64,000 bases of DNA, taken from the NCBI GenBank assembly GCA_905142475.1, contig LR990730.1:1922001-1986000 (forward strand), written 5' to 3'. Made by a program: the position numbers and the translations under genes. Numbering within the stretch: the first letter of the stretch is position 1; each line of letters begins with the position of its first letter. The notes beneath the pieces were generated by a model. The model saw only the letters and a list, made by a program, of their open reading frames with translations. It ran no database searches and was not told where the DNA came from. Source of the stretch: Xanthomonas hydrangeae (GTDB taxonomy: Bacteria > Pseudomonadota > Gammaproteobacteria > Xanthomonadales > Xanthomonadaceae). Shown one piece after another: positions 54,222 through 62,303 of this stretch.

Positions 54222-55292
54222 GTGATCAAACCGGAATTGCCGGACAACGAGGCCGAGCGGCTTGCAGCGCTACGCCAGTACGAGGTGCTGGATTCGCCGC
54301 CTGAGCGCGCGTTCGACGACCTCACCATGATCGCGTCGACGCTGTGCGAGACGCAGATGGCGGCCGTGGTGTTGGTGGACGAAGACCGCCAGTGGTTCAA
54401 GTCTGCGCATGGCGCGCCACGCGGCGAAGCACCGCGCGACATCTCGTTCTGTGCGCACGCGATCCTGCGCCCGGACGAGGTGTTGATGGTCGACGACACC
54501 TTGCTCGACCCGCGCTTCCACGACAACCCGATGGTGACCGGCACTTCTGCGGTGCGCTTCTACGCCGGTGCACCGTTGGTGACCAGCGAAGGGATGGCGC
54601 TGGGCTCGCTGTGCGTCTTCGACCAGAGCCCGACGCATCTGCGCGATGAGCAGCGTAACGCCTTGCAGGCGTTATCGCGCCAGGCTTCGTATCTGCTGGA
54701 GCTGCGCCTGGCCGGCAAGCGCCTGCGTCAGCAGTTGCATGAGCGCGAATGGTACGAGCAGCAGATGGCCGGTTATTACGCGCAGATGGATGCGTTGAAC
54801 GCGGATCTGGTCGAACAGACCCGCACCGATCCATTGACCGGCTTGCCCAACCGGCGTGCCTTTGCGGCTGCCTTGGCGGCGGCGACCGAGCAGACCCGTG
54901 CGGCAGGCCAGCCGTTGTCGGTGGCGTTGCTGGACGTGGACCACTTCAAGACCGTCAACGACGTGCATGGGCACGACCAGGGCGATGTGGTACTGCGTGA
55001 GCTCTCGGCGTTGTTGCGCGCGCATGTCGCCGGTGCCGGCACCATCGCCCGTTACGGCGGCGAGGAATTCGTGTTGCTGCTGCCCAATGTGGATCTGCTG
55101 CAGGCGCGCGTGCAATGCGAATACCTGCGCCAGAGCGTGGCGGTGATGACGATCGCGCTGCCGGTGACGGTAAGCATCGGCGTGGCAACGCTGCATCCGC
55201 AGGAAAACGTGGAAGCGGTGATCAAGCGTGCCGACCAGGCGTTGTATGCGGCCAAGCGCGGTGGGCGCGATCAGGTGGTGGCGTTGGGGTAG
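54222..55292 (+). CDS. GAF-GGDEF diguanylate cyclase
   Basis: A 356-residue soluble protein. A GAF sensor domain comes first (residues 5-165; LRQYEVLDSPPERAFDDLTM, APRDISFCAHAIL), then a coiled-coil linker. The GGDEF domain has an active site of the GGEEF type (IARYGGEEFVLLLP) and metal/substrate residues in LLDVDHFKTVNDVHGHDQGD. No RxxD inhibitory site is seen five residues before it. It makes c-di-GMP. The GTG at 54222 (VIKPELPDNEAERLAALR) has GGGGAG upstream and fits the GAF start; other upstream starts are possible. Confidence 0.88.
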   Translation: MIKPELPDNEAERLAALRQYEVLDSPPERAFDDLTMIASTLCETQMAAVVLVDEDRQWFKSAHGAPRGEAPRDISFCAHAILRPDEVLMVDDTLLDPRFHDNPMVTGTSAVRFYAGAPLVTSEGMALGSLCVFDQSPTHLRDEQRNALQALSRQASYLLELRLAGKRLRQQLHEREWYEQQMAGYYAQMDALNADLVEQTRTDPLTGLPNRRAFAAALAAATEQTRAAGQPLSVALLDVDHFKTVNDVHGHDQGDVVLRELSALLRAHVAGAGTIARYGGEEFVLLLPNVDLLQARVQCEYLRQSVAVMTIALPVTVSIGVATLHPQENVEAVIKRADQALYAAKRGGRDQVVALG

Positions 55293-55402
55293 GGCGGTGC
55301 TGCTGCGCGCGCCGATGCTTCATCGATAACGCCTGTCGCGGCCTGGGCCGCTCCTACGATGGCGTTCGATGGAATTTGGCGATGCTCCATTGCGCTGCGC
55401 AG

Positions 55403-56350
55403 TCACTCGACGATGTTCTTCGCTTCGGCGGTGCCGAGCAGTTCCGGGTGCACGATCTTGCGCCGGCGTTCCAGCATGGGATGCAGGAACACCGCGCCGA
55501 GAATGATCGTCACGCCCAGATAGAACTGCAGGGTCAGCTCGCGCTGTTCGCCGAGCAGCGCGATTGCCAGCACGATGGCGTAGACCGGTTCCAGGTTGGT
55601 CACCAGCTGCACCGAGTAGGCGCTGAGATGGCGCAAGGCCACCAGCGCCAGTGCAAACGGCAGCAAGGTGCAGGCCAGCGACAGTACGAGCAGCAGCACG
55701 CCATCGTGCACGCCGGGAACAATCAGCAGATCGCCATGCAACGACGGCAACAGCAGCGGCATTGCCGGTGCCAGCACGGTCAAGGTCAACGTGCCGGCGC
55801 CGAGCTCCAAGGCAGTGACGGTGAGCGGGTCGGCATGCGCCACCATGCGCTTGTTGAGCGAGCCGAATAGCCCGACAAATACCGCCGAAATCGCGCCAAC
55901 CACCACGCCGGCACGCATGCCATCCGGCACGCCGCCGACCACCAGCGCCACGCCCGGCAACACCGCCAGCCCGAACAGCAATTCGCGCGGGCGGAACGGC
56001 CGCTGCGTCACCCACGGCTCGATCACGGCGGTAAAGACCGGCGCCAGGGCGATACAGGTCGCTGCCACCGAGGCATTGGCCAGCTTGATCGCGCCGTAGA
56101 AGGTCAACCAATGCAACGCCACCAGCGCGCCGATGCCGCAATAGCCCAGCACCACCCGCCCGGACAAGCCGCGCAGCCCGCGCCACACCCGCGGCAACAG
56201 TGCCAATGCCACCACCACGATCAACATCCGCCACCACACCAACGGCAACGCCGGCAGCGTGATCAGCTTGCCCAGGATCGCGGTAATGCCCCAGAGCAGG
56301 ACGCAGAAATGGATTTGCAGTTGCGCCTTGCGCAGATCGGTCGTGGGCAT
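55403..56350 (-). CDS. EamA (DMT) family transporter
   Basis: A 315-residue inner-membrane protein with ten hydrophobic segments arranged as two EamA repeats (LLWGITAILGKLITLP in the first, then FVGLFGSLNKRMVAHADPL to VQLVTNLEPVYAIVLAIALL in the second). The family exports metabolites such as amino acids or carries nucleotide sugars; the substrate is unknown. ATG 56350 is the family start. It is convergent with the GAF-GGDEF gene. Confidence 0.9.
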   Translation of the reverse strand: MPTTDLRKAQLQIHFCVLLWGITAILGKLITLPALPLVWWRMLIVVVALALLPRVWRGLRGLSGRVVLGYCGIGALVALHWLTFYGAIKLANASVAATCIALAPVFTAVIEPWVTQRPFRPRELLFGLAVLPGVALVVGGVPDGMRAGVVVGAISAVFVGLFGSLNKRMVAHADPLTVTALELGAGTLTLTVLAPAMPLLLPSLHGDLLIVPGVHDGVLLLVLSLACTLLPFALALVALRHLSAYSVQLVTNLEPVYAIVLAIALLGEQRELTLQFYLGVTIILGAVFLHPMLERRRKIVHPELLGTAEAKNIVE

Positions 56351-56459
56351 GCGCCATTGTCGCCTAATTCGTCATGCCACCAAACACGCGCCGCTTGCGC
56401 GCCAACCACGTCGAGCGGCCATGCACGCGGGTTGCCGACGGCGGCACGCGCTGGCGGGA

Positions 56460-57293
56460 CTAGCGCGAACCCAACCCCTGCAACAACGCCATTGCCGCAG
56501 CCGGATTACGCTCCTTCGCTGCGCTGATGAAAAACACGAACACCTCGCGCGGTGTGGCTTTGGCTTGAGGCTCAGCTTCGATGTGCGGTAGATCCGCCGG
56601 ATCCTCGCCACGCCGCCAGGCCTGGATACGCTCGGCCCAGCGCGCCAACGCCGGCGCCGGATAACCTGCAGCGAGACGCGCCTGGCTGCGCATCAGGCGC
56701 GCATAGACAAAATCGGTGGACAGATCGGCAAAGGATGGATGCTCCTGCGAATCGGTGAACACCGTGGCCACGCCGTGCCGGCGCACCAATGCCAGCAACG
56801 ATGCATCCACTGCAGCATGGTCGCGGATTTCGAGTACATGCCGCAGCACGCGCTTGCCGGCGCGTTTGGGCAGCAGCGATAGAAAACCATCCAGATCCTC
56901 GGCCTGCAGGCGATGCCCCTGCTCGAACTGCCACACCAACGGGCCGAGCGTGGCGCCAAGCTCGACAATGCCGCCGATGAAGTCTTCCACCTGTACCTTC
57001 GTACCTGCCAACTTGCGCGACTGGGTGATACGGCGCGGCGCCTTGGCGGAGAACACGAATCCCGGCGGCACTTCGTCGCGCCACTTCGCGTACGTGGCCG
57101 GTTTTTGCGCGCTGTAGTAAGTGCCGTTGATTTCGATCGCAGTGACGTGGCGGCTGGCGTATTCCAGCTCGCGCCGCTGCACCAACCCTTGCGGATAGAA
57201 CATTCCGGAACGCCACGGCGCATACACCCAACCGCCAATGCCGACATGGATGCCATCGAGCGCGGGCGGGGGTGCGTCAAATAGGTCGGTCAT
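56460..57293 (-). CDS. DUF72 family protein
   Basis: A 277-residue soluble protein of the DUF72 TIM-barrel family. The start region VGIGGWVYAPWRSGMFYPQG, then AIEINGTYYSAQKPATYAKW and VFSAKAPRRITQSRKLAG, are its hallmarks. The function of the family is not established. ATG 57293 (MTDLFDAPPPAL) is preferred over an upstream in-frame start at 57428. It lies 109 bases from the EamA gene on the same strand. Confidence 0.9.
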   Translation of the reverse strand: MTDLFDAPPPALDGIHVGIGGWVYAPWRSGMFYPQGLVQRRELEYASRHVTAIEINGTYYSAQKPATYAKWRDEVPPGFVFSAKAPRRITQSRKLAGTKVQVEDFIGGIVELGATLGPLVWQFEQGHRLQAEDLDGFLSLLPKRAGKRVLRHVLEIRDHAAVDASLLALVRRHGVATVFTDSQEHPSFADLSTDFVYARLMRSQARLAAGYPAPALARWAERIQAWRRGEDPADLPHIEAEPQAKATPREVFVFFISAAKERNPAAAMALLQGLGSR

Positions 57294-57616
57294 GGCGGAC
57301 TCCACAGTGGCGTAATGACAGCCACGTGTGCCCAGCTGCGGGTAGATCGAGGCATGCCTGGCTGGATGATAGCGTCGCCCGGCGTGCAGGGATGAAGGCC
57401 CAGCGGCCAGGGACTGTTGGGTGCGCATGTGGCATGCACGGATGATCGAGTTGGTCGGGTGACCTCATGCATCGTTGTGGCCATTCAAAAAAACGGCGCC
57501 GCGCACTTGCAAGGCGTAAGCGCCGCAGACACACCTTCTGCCTCCCAGCCGACCATCTGCTTACACGGGCGTTGCCATGCCGCTACCATCGGATATCGCC
57601 GCTCGAGATCGCACCG
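57294..57616. other. Intergenic region between DUF72 and rraA genes
   Basis: 323 bases between divergent genes. It contains a GCC/GGC-rich stretch near 57490-57525 with an A7 run before it (57485-57491), but no clear promoter motif or gene. Confidence 0.35.
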
Positions 57617-58117
57617 ATGACCTGGACCACGCCCGATCTGTGTGACCGCTTCCCAGAGGTGCATGTCGCCGAGCCGCTGTTTCGCCACTTCGGCGGGCGT
57701 GCGGCGTTTTCCGGGCCGATCGTGACGGTGCGCTGCTTCGAGGACAACTCGCGGGTGCGCGAGCTGGCGTCCACGCCCGGCGATGGTCGCGTGCTGGTGG
57801 TGGACGGGCAGGGCTCGTTGAAGCATGCGTTGCTGGGCGACCAGATCGCCGCGCAGGCAGTGGCCAATGGCTGGGCCGGTGTGTTGATCCATGGCTGCGT
57901 GCGCGATGTGGAGATTCTCGCCACGCTGTCGCTGGGCGTGCTGGCGTTGGGCGCCTGCCCGCGCCGCACCGAGCGGCGCGATCTGGGCGAGGTGGAAGTG
58001 CCGGTGAATTTCGCCGGGGTGGCGTTCGTGCCGGGCCATTGGCTGTACGCCGATGCCAACGGCGTGTTGGTGGCAGCGCTGCCGCTGTCGTTGGACAGTG
58101 CCGGCGGACCGATTTGA
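57617..58117 (+). CDS. rraA: RraA-like protein (ribonuclease E activity regulator / RraA family)
   Basis: A 166-residue protein of the RraA family, which forms trimers and in E. coli inhibits RNase E. The domain is typical: [22 protein letters not shown], then [55 protein letters not shown] and DANGVLVAA. Some family members instead act as 4-hydroxy-4-methyl-2-oxoglutarate aldolases. The ATG at 57617 matches the family start. A beta-lactamase-fold hydrolase gene follows on the same strand. Confidence 0.88.
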   Translation: MTWTTPDLCDRFPEVHVAEPLFRHFGGRAAFSGPIVTVRCFEDNSRVRELASTPGDGRVLVVDGQGSLKHALLGDQIAAQAVANGWAGVLIHGCVRDVEILATLSLGVLALGACPRRTERRDLGEVEVPVNFAGVAFVPGHWLYADANGVLVAALPLSLDSAGGPI

Positions 58118-58139
58118 TCGAGAAAATAAGGACGTGGCA

Positions 58140-59735
58140 GTGACCTTGAACCGATGGCTGAGTGGAGGCGTGCTGATGCTGGCAGGCGTGATGACGACAA
58201 CGCAGGCAGCCGAGCTTCCCGCCGGCATGCAGCAGTTCGATGCGCAGATGGAGCGCGTGCGCAAACAGTTCGATGTGCCCGGGATTGCGGTGGCCATCGT
58301 CAAGGATGGACAGGTGGTACTGGAGCGCGGCTACGGCGTGCGCGAGATCGGCAAGCCCGCGCCGGTGCAGGCCGATACCTTGTTCGCCATTGCATCCAAC
58401 ACCAAGGCGTTCACTGCGGCCTCGCTGTCGATGCTGGCCGACGAGGGCAAGCTGTCGCTCGAGGACAAGGTCATCGATCATTTGCCGTGGTTTCGCATGT
58501 CCGACCCGTATGTCAGCGGCGAGATGCGCGTGCGCGATCTGCTTGCGCACCGCAGTGGGTTGAGCCTGGGTGCGGGCGATTTGCTGTTCTGGCCGACCAC
58601 CAGCTACAGCACCGAAGAAGTCGTGCAGCGCTTGGCCAACGTGCCGTTGAAAGGCGGTTTTCGCGATCGCTACGCCTACGACAATATCCTGTATGCAGTT
58701 GCGCAGAAGGTCATCGAGCAGGTGTCCGGTCAGACCTATGCGGCGTTTTTGCAGCAACGCATTTTTGCCCCGGTCGGCATGCGCGGTACGCGTTTCAATG
58801 CCGATCACCTGCAGCCTGGCGACAACGTGGCAGTGGGCCATGCCAAGTACGACTTCACCGAGTTGCGCACGGTTGCGCCGTTGACCTGGTCCAATAACTC
58901 CGGTGCCGGCGGTATCTATTCCAGCGCGCACGACATGGCGCTATGGATGAAGCTGCAACTGGCCGCTGGCGCGTTGCCCGATGGCACCGCGTTGTTCAGT
59001 GCCAAGCGGCAGCAGGACATGTGGTCGATGATCACGCCGATTGCGATTGCCGAGCCGGCGATACCGGAGCTGGCCGCGGCGCGCCCCAATTTCGCCGGCT
59101 ACGGCGAGGGCTGGAGCCTGAGCGATTATCGCGGGCATCGGCTGGTGTGGCACACCGGTGGCTGGCCGGGCATGGTGTCGCGGCTGACCCTGGTGCCCGA
59201 TCAACACCTGGGCGTGATGGTGCTGACCAATCAGGAAGTCGGCGCCGCCTTCAATGCGGTGACCTTGCAGGTGCTGGATGCGTTCTTGCAGGTGCCGGCC
59301 ACCGACTGGACTGCTGCCTATGCCAAGGCCTTGGAAAAGGCCGACGGCGATGCCGATGCCAGCTGGAAGAAGCATCTGGACGCACGCGCGGCGCGCTCCA
59401 CGCCATCGCTGCCGCTGCGCAGTTATGCAGCGACCTATCGCGACCCGTGGTACGGCGATGTGGTGATTCGCCAGGATGGCAAGCGCCTGCGACTGCAGTT
59501 TTCCAAGACTGCGCAGCTGATCGGCACGCTGGAGCACTGGCAGCACGATATCTTTATCGTTCGCTGGGACGACCGCAGCTTGAATGCGGATGCCTTCGTC
59601 AATTTCGCATTGACCCCGGATGGCGCGGTACGCGAAATGCGCATGGAGGCGATCTCGCCGTTGACCGATTTCAGTTTCGATTTTCAGGATTTGGTGTTGA
59701 CGCCGGTAGCGGTGGAGCAGTCGGCGCAGAAGTGA
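58140..59735 (+). CDS. Secreted serine hydrolase of the beta-lactamase/DD-peptidase fold with DUF3471-like C-terminus
   Basis: A 531-residue exported protein (signal MTLNRWLSGGVLMLAGVMT-like). The penicillin-binding-like motifs are present: Ser-x-x-Lys as ASNTK (Ser86, Lys89), Tyr-x-Asn as YAYDN, and His-Thr-Gly as VWHTGGW. A C-terminal domain (residues about 400-531) with RQDGKRLRLQFSK resembles DUF3471. It is a class C-type esterase or D-amino acid hydrolase, periplasmic; the substrate is unknown. The start is GTG 58140 after AATAAGG; GTG 58134 is an alternative. Confidence 0.88.
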   Translation: MTLNRWLSGGVLMLAGVMTTTQAAELPAGMQQFDAQMERVRKQFDVPGIAVAIVKDGQVVLERGYGVREIGKPAPVQADTLFAIASNTKAFTAASLSMLADEGKLSLEDKVIDHLPWFRMSDPYVSGEMRVRDLLAHRSGLSLGAGDLLFWPTTSYSTEEVVQRLANVPLKGGFRDRYAYDNILYAVAQKVIEQVSGQTYAAFLQQRIFAPVGMRGTRFNADHLQPGDNVAVGHAKYDFTELRTVAPLTWSNNSGAGGIYSSAHDMALWMKLQLAAGALPDGTALFSAKRQQDMWSMITPIAIAEPAIPELAAARPNFAGYGEGWSLSDYRGHRLVWHTGGWPGMVSRLTLVPDQHLGVMVLTNQEVGAAFNAVTLQVLDAFLQVPATDWTAAYAKALEKADGDADASWKKHLDARAARSTPSLPLRSYAATYRDPWYGDVVIRQDGKRLRLQFSKTAQLIGTLEHWQHDIFIVRWDDRSLNADAFVNFALTPDGAVREMRMEAISPLTDFSFDFQDLVLTPVAVEQSAQK

Positions 59736-60067
59736 GCCGTCGTTAGTCTTGGAGACAGGTCACAGCCACTGTACGGAGCGTGCAGTGGCTGGTCATCGCG
59801 GCAGCGTCGGCGGATCGTCCCGCGCCATCCCAAACGAATGGCCCGTCATTGGGGCAGCTAGCTGCCCAGCAACACGTGCTGCAGGAAGGCATCGATCACT
59901 GCGTGCAGGCAACCGAGCTCAGCGCGCAGGCACCACATCGCTGGGCCTGTCGGTGCAGGTCAGCATGCTCACCCCCGGCGATGCCTGCGTGCCAGCTGCA
60001 CGATGGCTATCGCCTGCCGGCATGGCTCGTTATGATCCCGACACTTTTCAGGGATGTTGCCGAACGC
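59736..60067. other. Intergenic region upstream of the antiporter gene
   Basis: 332 bases without a supported gene. The antiporter frame stays open through much of it, but that extension (from 59780) reads as non-homologous sequence rich in Cys and Gln. Nothing else is recognised. Confidence 0.4.
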
Positions 60068-61333
60068 ATGACCACTCCGCAGATGTCGGTGTATTTCTTC
60101 TTGCAGGCTGCAGTGATCTTGCTGATCTGTCGTCTGGTGGGTTTGTTGGCCAAGCGGGTGGGGCAGCCGCAAGTGGTGGGCGAGATGATTGCCGGCGTGG
60201 CGTTGGGCCCTTCGTTGTTCGGCATGTTGCTGCCGGATGTGCAGGCGGCGCTGTTTCCCAAGCAGACGCTGGACGTGCTCTACGTGCTGGCCCAGTTCGG
60301 CGTGGGGCTGTACATGTTCCTGGTCGGTACCGACTTCCGCAGCGATCATTTCCGCGCGCGCTATCGCAGCGCGATGAGCGTGTCGTTGGCGGGGATCGCG
60401 GTGCCGTTCGCGCTGGCCTTTGCGATGTGTCCGTGGCTGATCAACGTGGATGGCTTGTTTTCGGAAAAAGCCAAGTTGACGGAAGCTTCGCTGTTTCTGG
60501 GTGCGGCCATTGCCATTACCGCCTTCCCGATGCTGGCGCGCATCATCCACGAGCGCGGTCTGACTAACAGCCCGTTGGGCACGCTGGCGTTGACGGCCGG
60601 CGCGTTCGACGATGCGGCGGCGTGGTGCATTCTGGCGATCGTGCTGGCCAGTTTTGGCGGCAGTTGGGGGGGCGCGTATCTGGCCATCGGTGGTGGCGTG
60701 GCCTACGCGTTGTTCATGATTTTTGTCGGCCGCCATCTGCTGCGGCGGCTCGAGAATTACGTGGTGGCGGACCAACCACTGAGCAATGGCGTGTTGGCGG
60801 TGATCCTGATGCTGTTCTGTCTCAGCGCCTGGGCCATGGATGCGATCGGCATCCACGCAGTGTTCGGCGGCTTCTTGCTCGGCGTTTGCCTGCCCAGGGG
60901 CGCGTTGACCGAAAAACTGCGTGAGATGATGCAGCCGTTCGTCGTGGTATTCCTGCTGCCGATGTTCTTCACCTATTCCGGTCTCAAGACCCAGCTCAGC
61001 GTGCTGCTGCAGCCGCAGATCATGCTGGCCGGCGTGGCGATTCTGGCGGCATCGTTCATTGGCAAGGGATTGGCCTGCTGGGCCGCTGCACGGATCACCG
61101 GCGAGAACAATCGTGATGCGATGGCGATCGGGTCGCTGATGAATGCACGCGGTTTGATGGAGCTGATCATCATCAATATCGGCTTGCAGGCCGGCGTGAT
61201 CGAGCAAGGCCTGTTCTCGGTGCTGGTGCTGATGGCGATCCTGTCCACGCTGATGGCCACTCCGCTGTTCAACTGGATCATGCGCCGCCATGCGCACGTG
61301 ACCGATGCGGTGCCGAGTCTGCAGCAGCGCTGA
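60068..61333 (+). CDS. CPA2 family sodium/proton antiporter
   Basis: A 421-residue membrane protein of the Na+/H+ antiporter/KefB-like family. The ion-binding helix pair appears as VVGEMIAGVALGPSLFGML and TAGAFDDAAAWCILAIVL, where the Asp pair is the expected ion site. The last helices include GSLMNARGLMELIIINIGLQ, typical of CPA2. No TrkA-N domain follows, so it is the short form. ATG 60068 (MTTPQMSVYFF) is chosen; ATG 60032 is possible. Function: pH or sodium balance. Confidence 0.9.
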   Translation: MTTPQMSVYFFLQAAVILLICRLVGLLAKRVGQPQVVGEMIAGVALGPSLFGMLLPDVQAALFPKQTLDVLYVLAQFGVGLYMFLVGTDFRSDHFRARYRSAMSVSLAGIAVPFALAFAMCPWLINVDGLFSEKAKLTEASLFLGAAIAITAFPMLARIIHERGLTNSPLGTLALTAGAFDDAAAWCILAIVLASFGGSWGGAYLAIGGGVAYALFMIFVGRHLLRRLENYVVADQPLSNGVLAVILMLFCLSAWAMDAIGIHAVFGGFLLGVCLPRGALTEKLREMMQPFVVVFLLPMFFTYSGLKTQLSVLLQPQIMLAGVAILAASFIGKGLACWAAARITGENNRDAMAIGSLMNARGLMELIIINIGLQAGVIEQGLFSVLVLMAILSTLMATPLFNWIMRRHAHVTDAVPSLQQR

Positions 61334-61512
61334 GGGTTCTTCGCAGATCCTGCAGATACAGGGGAAAAAGTGACGTGGCGCCGTAGTGCAGTGGAATTAC
61401 TTGATGCCGCCACGCCACGCTGCGAGGTCCTGAGCGCGCGTCTGCCACCTGCGTGCGCTTGCTTGCGTCCTTGCATGCGTCATCGATATTGGCCGCCTGC
61501 AATTGGGCAGCT

Positions 61513-61558
61513 GCAAGTATGCTGCGATGCAGCCGGTGGCTCATCGCTGCATACTTGC
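61513..61558 (+). repeat. Long inverted repeat upstream of the pRiA4b-like gene
   Basis: GCAAGTATGCTGCGATG (61513-61529) and CATCGCTGCATACTTGC (61542-61558) pair at 16 of 17 positions around a 12-base loop. It lies 26 bases before the ATG at 61584, so it could be an operator or an mRNA hairpin controlling translation. Confidence 0.65.
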
Positions 61559-61583
61559 ACCGCAGACAGGTAGCCAAGACACG

Positions 61584-62182
61584 ATGAGCAAGGCCAAAAA
61601 AAGAAAGCCGCACAGCAGGTGGTGCAAACGCCTGTGCCGATCTATCAGTTGCATCTCGCGCTGGTGGGCAGCACGCCGCTGGTGTGGCGCCGATTGCTGG
61701 TGGCGGGGTCGCTGCGCCTGGCCACGCTGCATCGCGTGTTGCAGCCGGCGATGGGCTGGAACGGCGCGCACCCGTACGAGTTCGATCTGGGGGGCGGCCG
61801 CTATGGCGAGTCCGGGCTGGATGTTCCCGACCGCCCACGGCTCAAGCATGCCGCCCGCGTCACGCTGGAAAGTGCGGTGGGCGAGCTGGAGTGGTTCGAC
61901 TATTTCTACGGCAGCGGTGCGGGCTGGCAGCATCGCCTGCAGGTCGAGGCGATCCTGCCGCCGGATGCTGACCTACATGGCGCCCGTTGTGTGGACGGCG
62001 CCAATGCCTGCCCGCCGGAAAACAGCGAAGGCATCGAGCACTACCTGGAATTTCTGCAGATCATCGCCGACCCCACCCACGCGCAACACGTGCAAGTGCT
62101 GGCGACGTTGGGTGGCCGCTTCGATCCGGCGCATTTCGATCTGGACGAAGTCAATCGGTTGCTTGCGCGCGTCCGCGACTGA
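61584..62182 (+). CDS. Plasmid pRiA4b ORF-3 family protein, possible frameshift at an A7 tract
   Basis: The main frame from GTG 61619 encodes 187 residues of the pRiA4b ORF-3 family (IYQLHLALVGSTPLVWRRLL, then GWNGAHPYEFDLGGGRYGE). The family function is unknown. The natural start seems to be ATG 61584 (MSKAKK), in another frame. Adding one base in the A7 run at 61596-61602 would join the two as MSKAKKKKAAQQVVQTPV. Either the gene begins at GTG 61619, or it is broken, slips at the A tract, or contains a sequencing error. Confidence 0.75.
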
Positions 62183-62303
62183 ACGTGGCTGACACCGCGT
62201 AGCGAACGGCATCCTGGATGACACTGGCATCCAGCGCCGACGCCACTGCGGCTTGACGCGCGATCGGCTAGCCTGACGTCCCGGTGTCAGTGACGTGGTT
62301 GCA

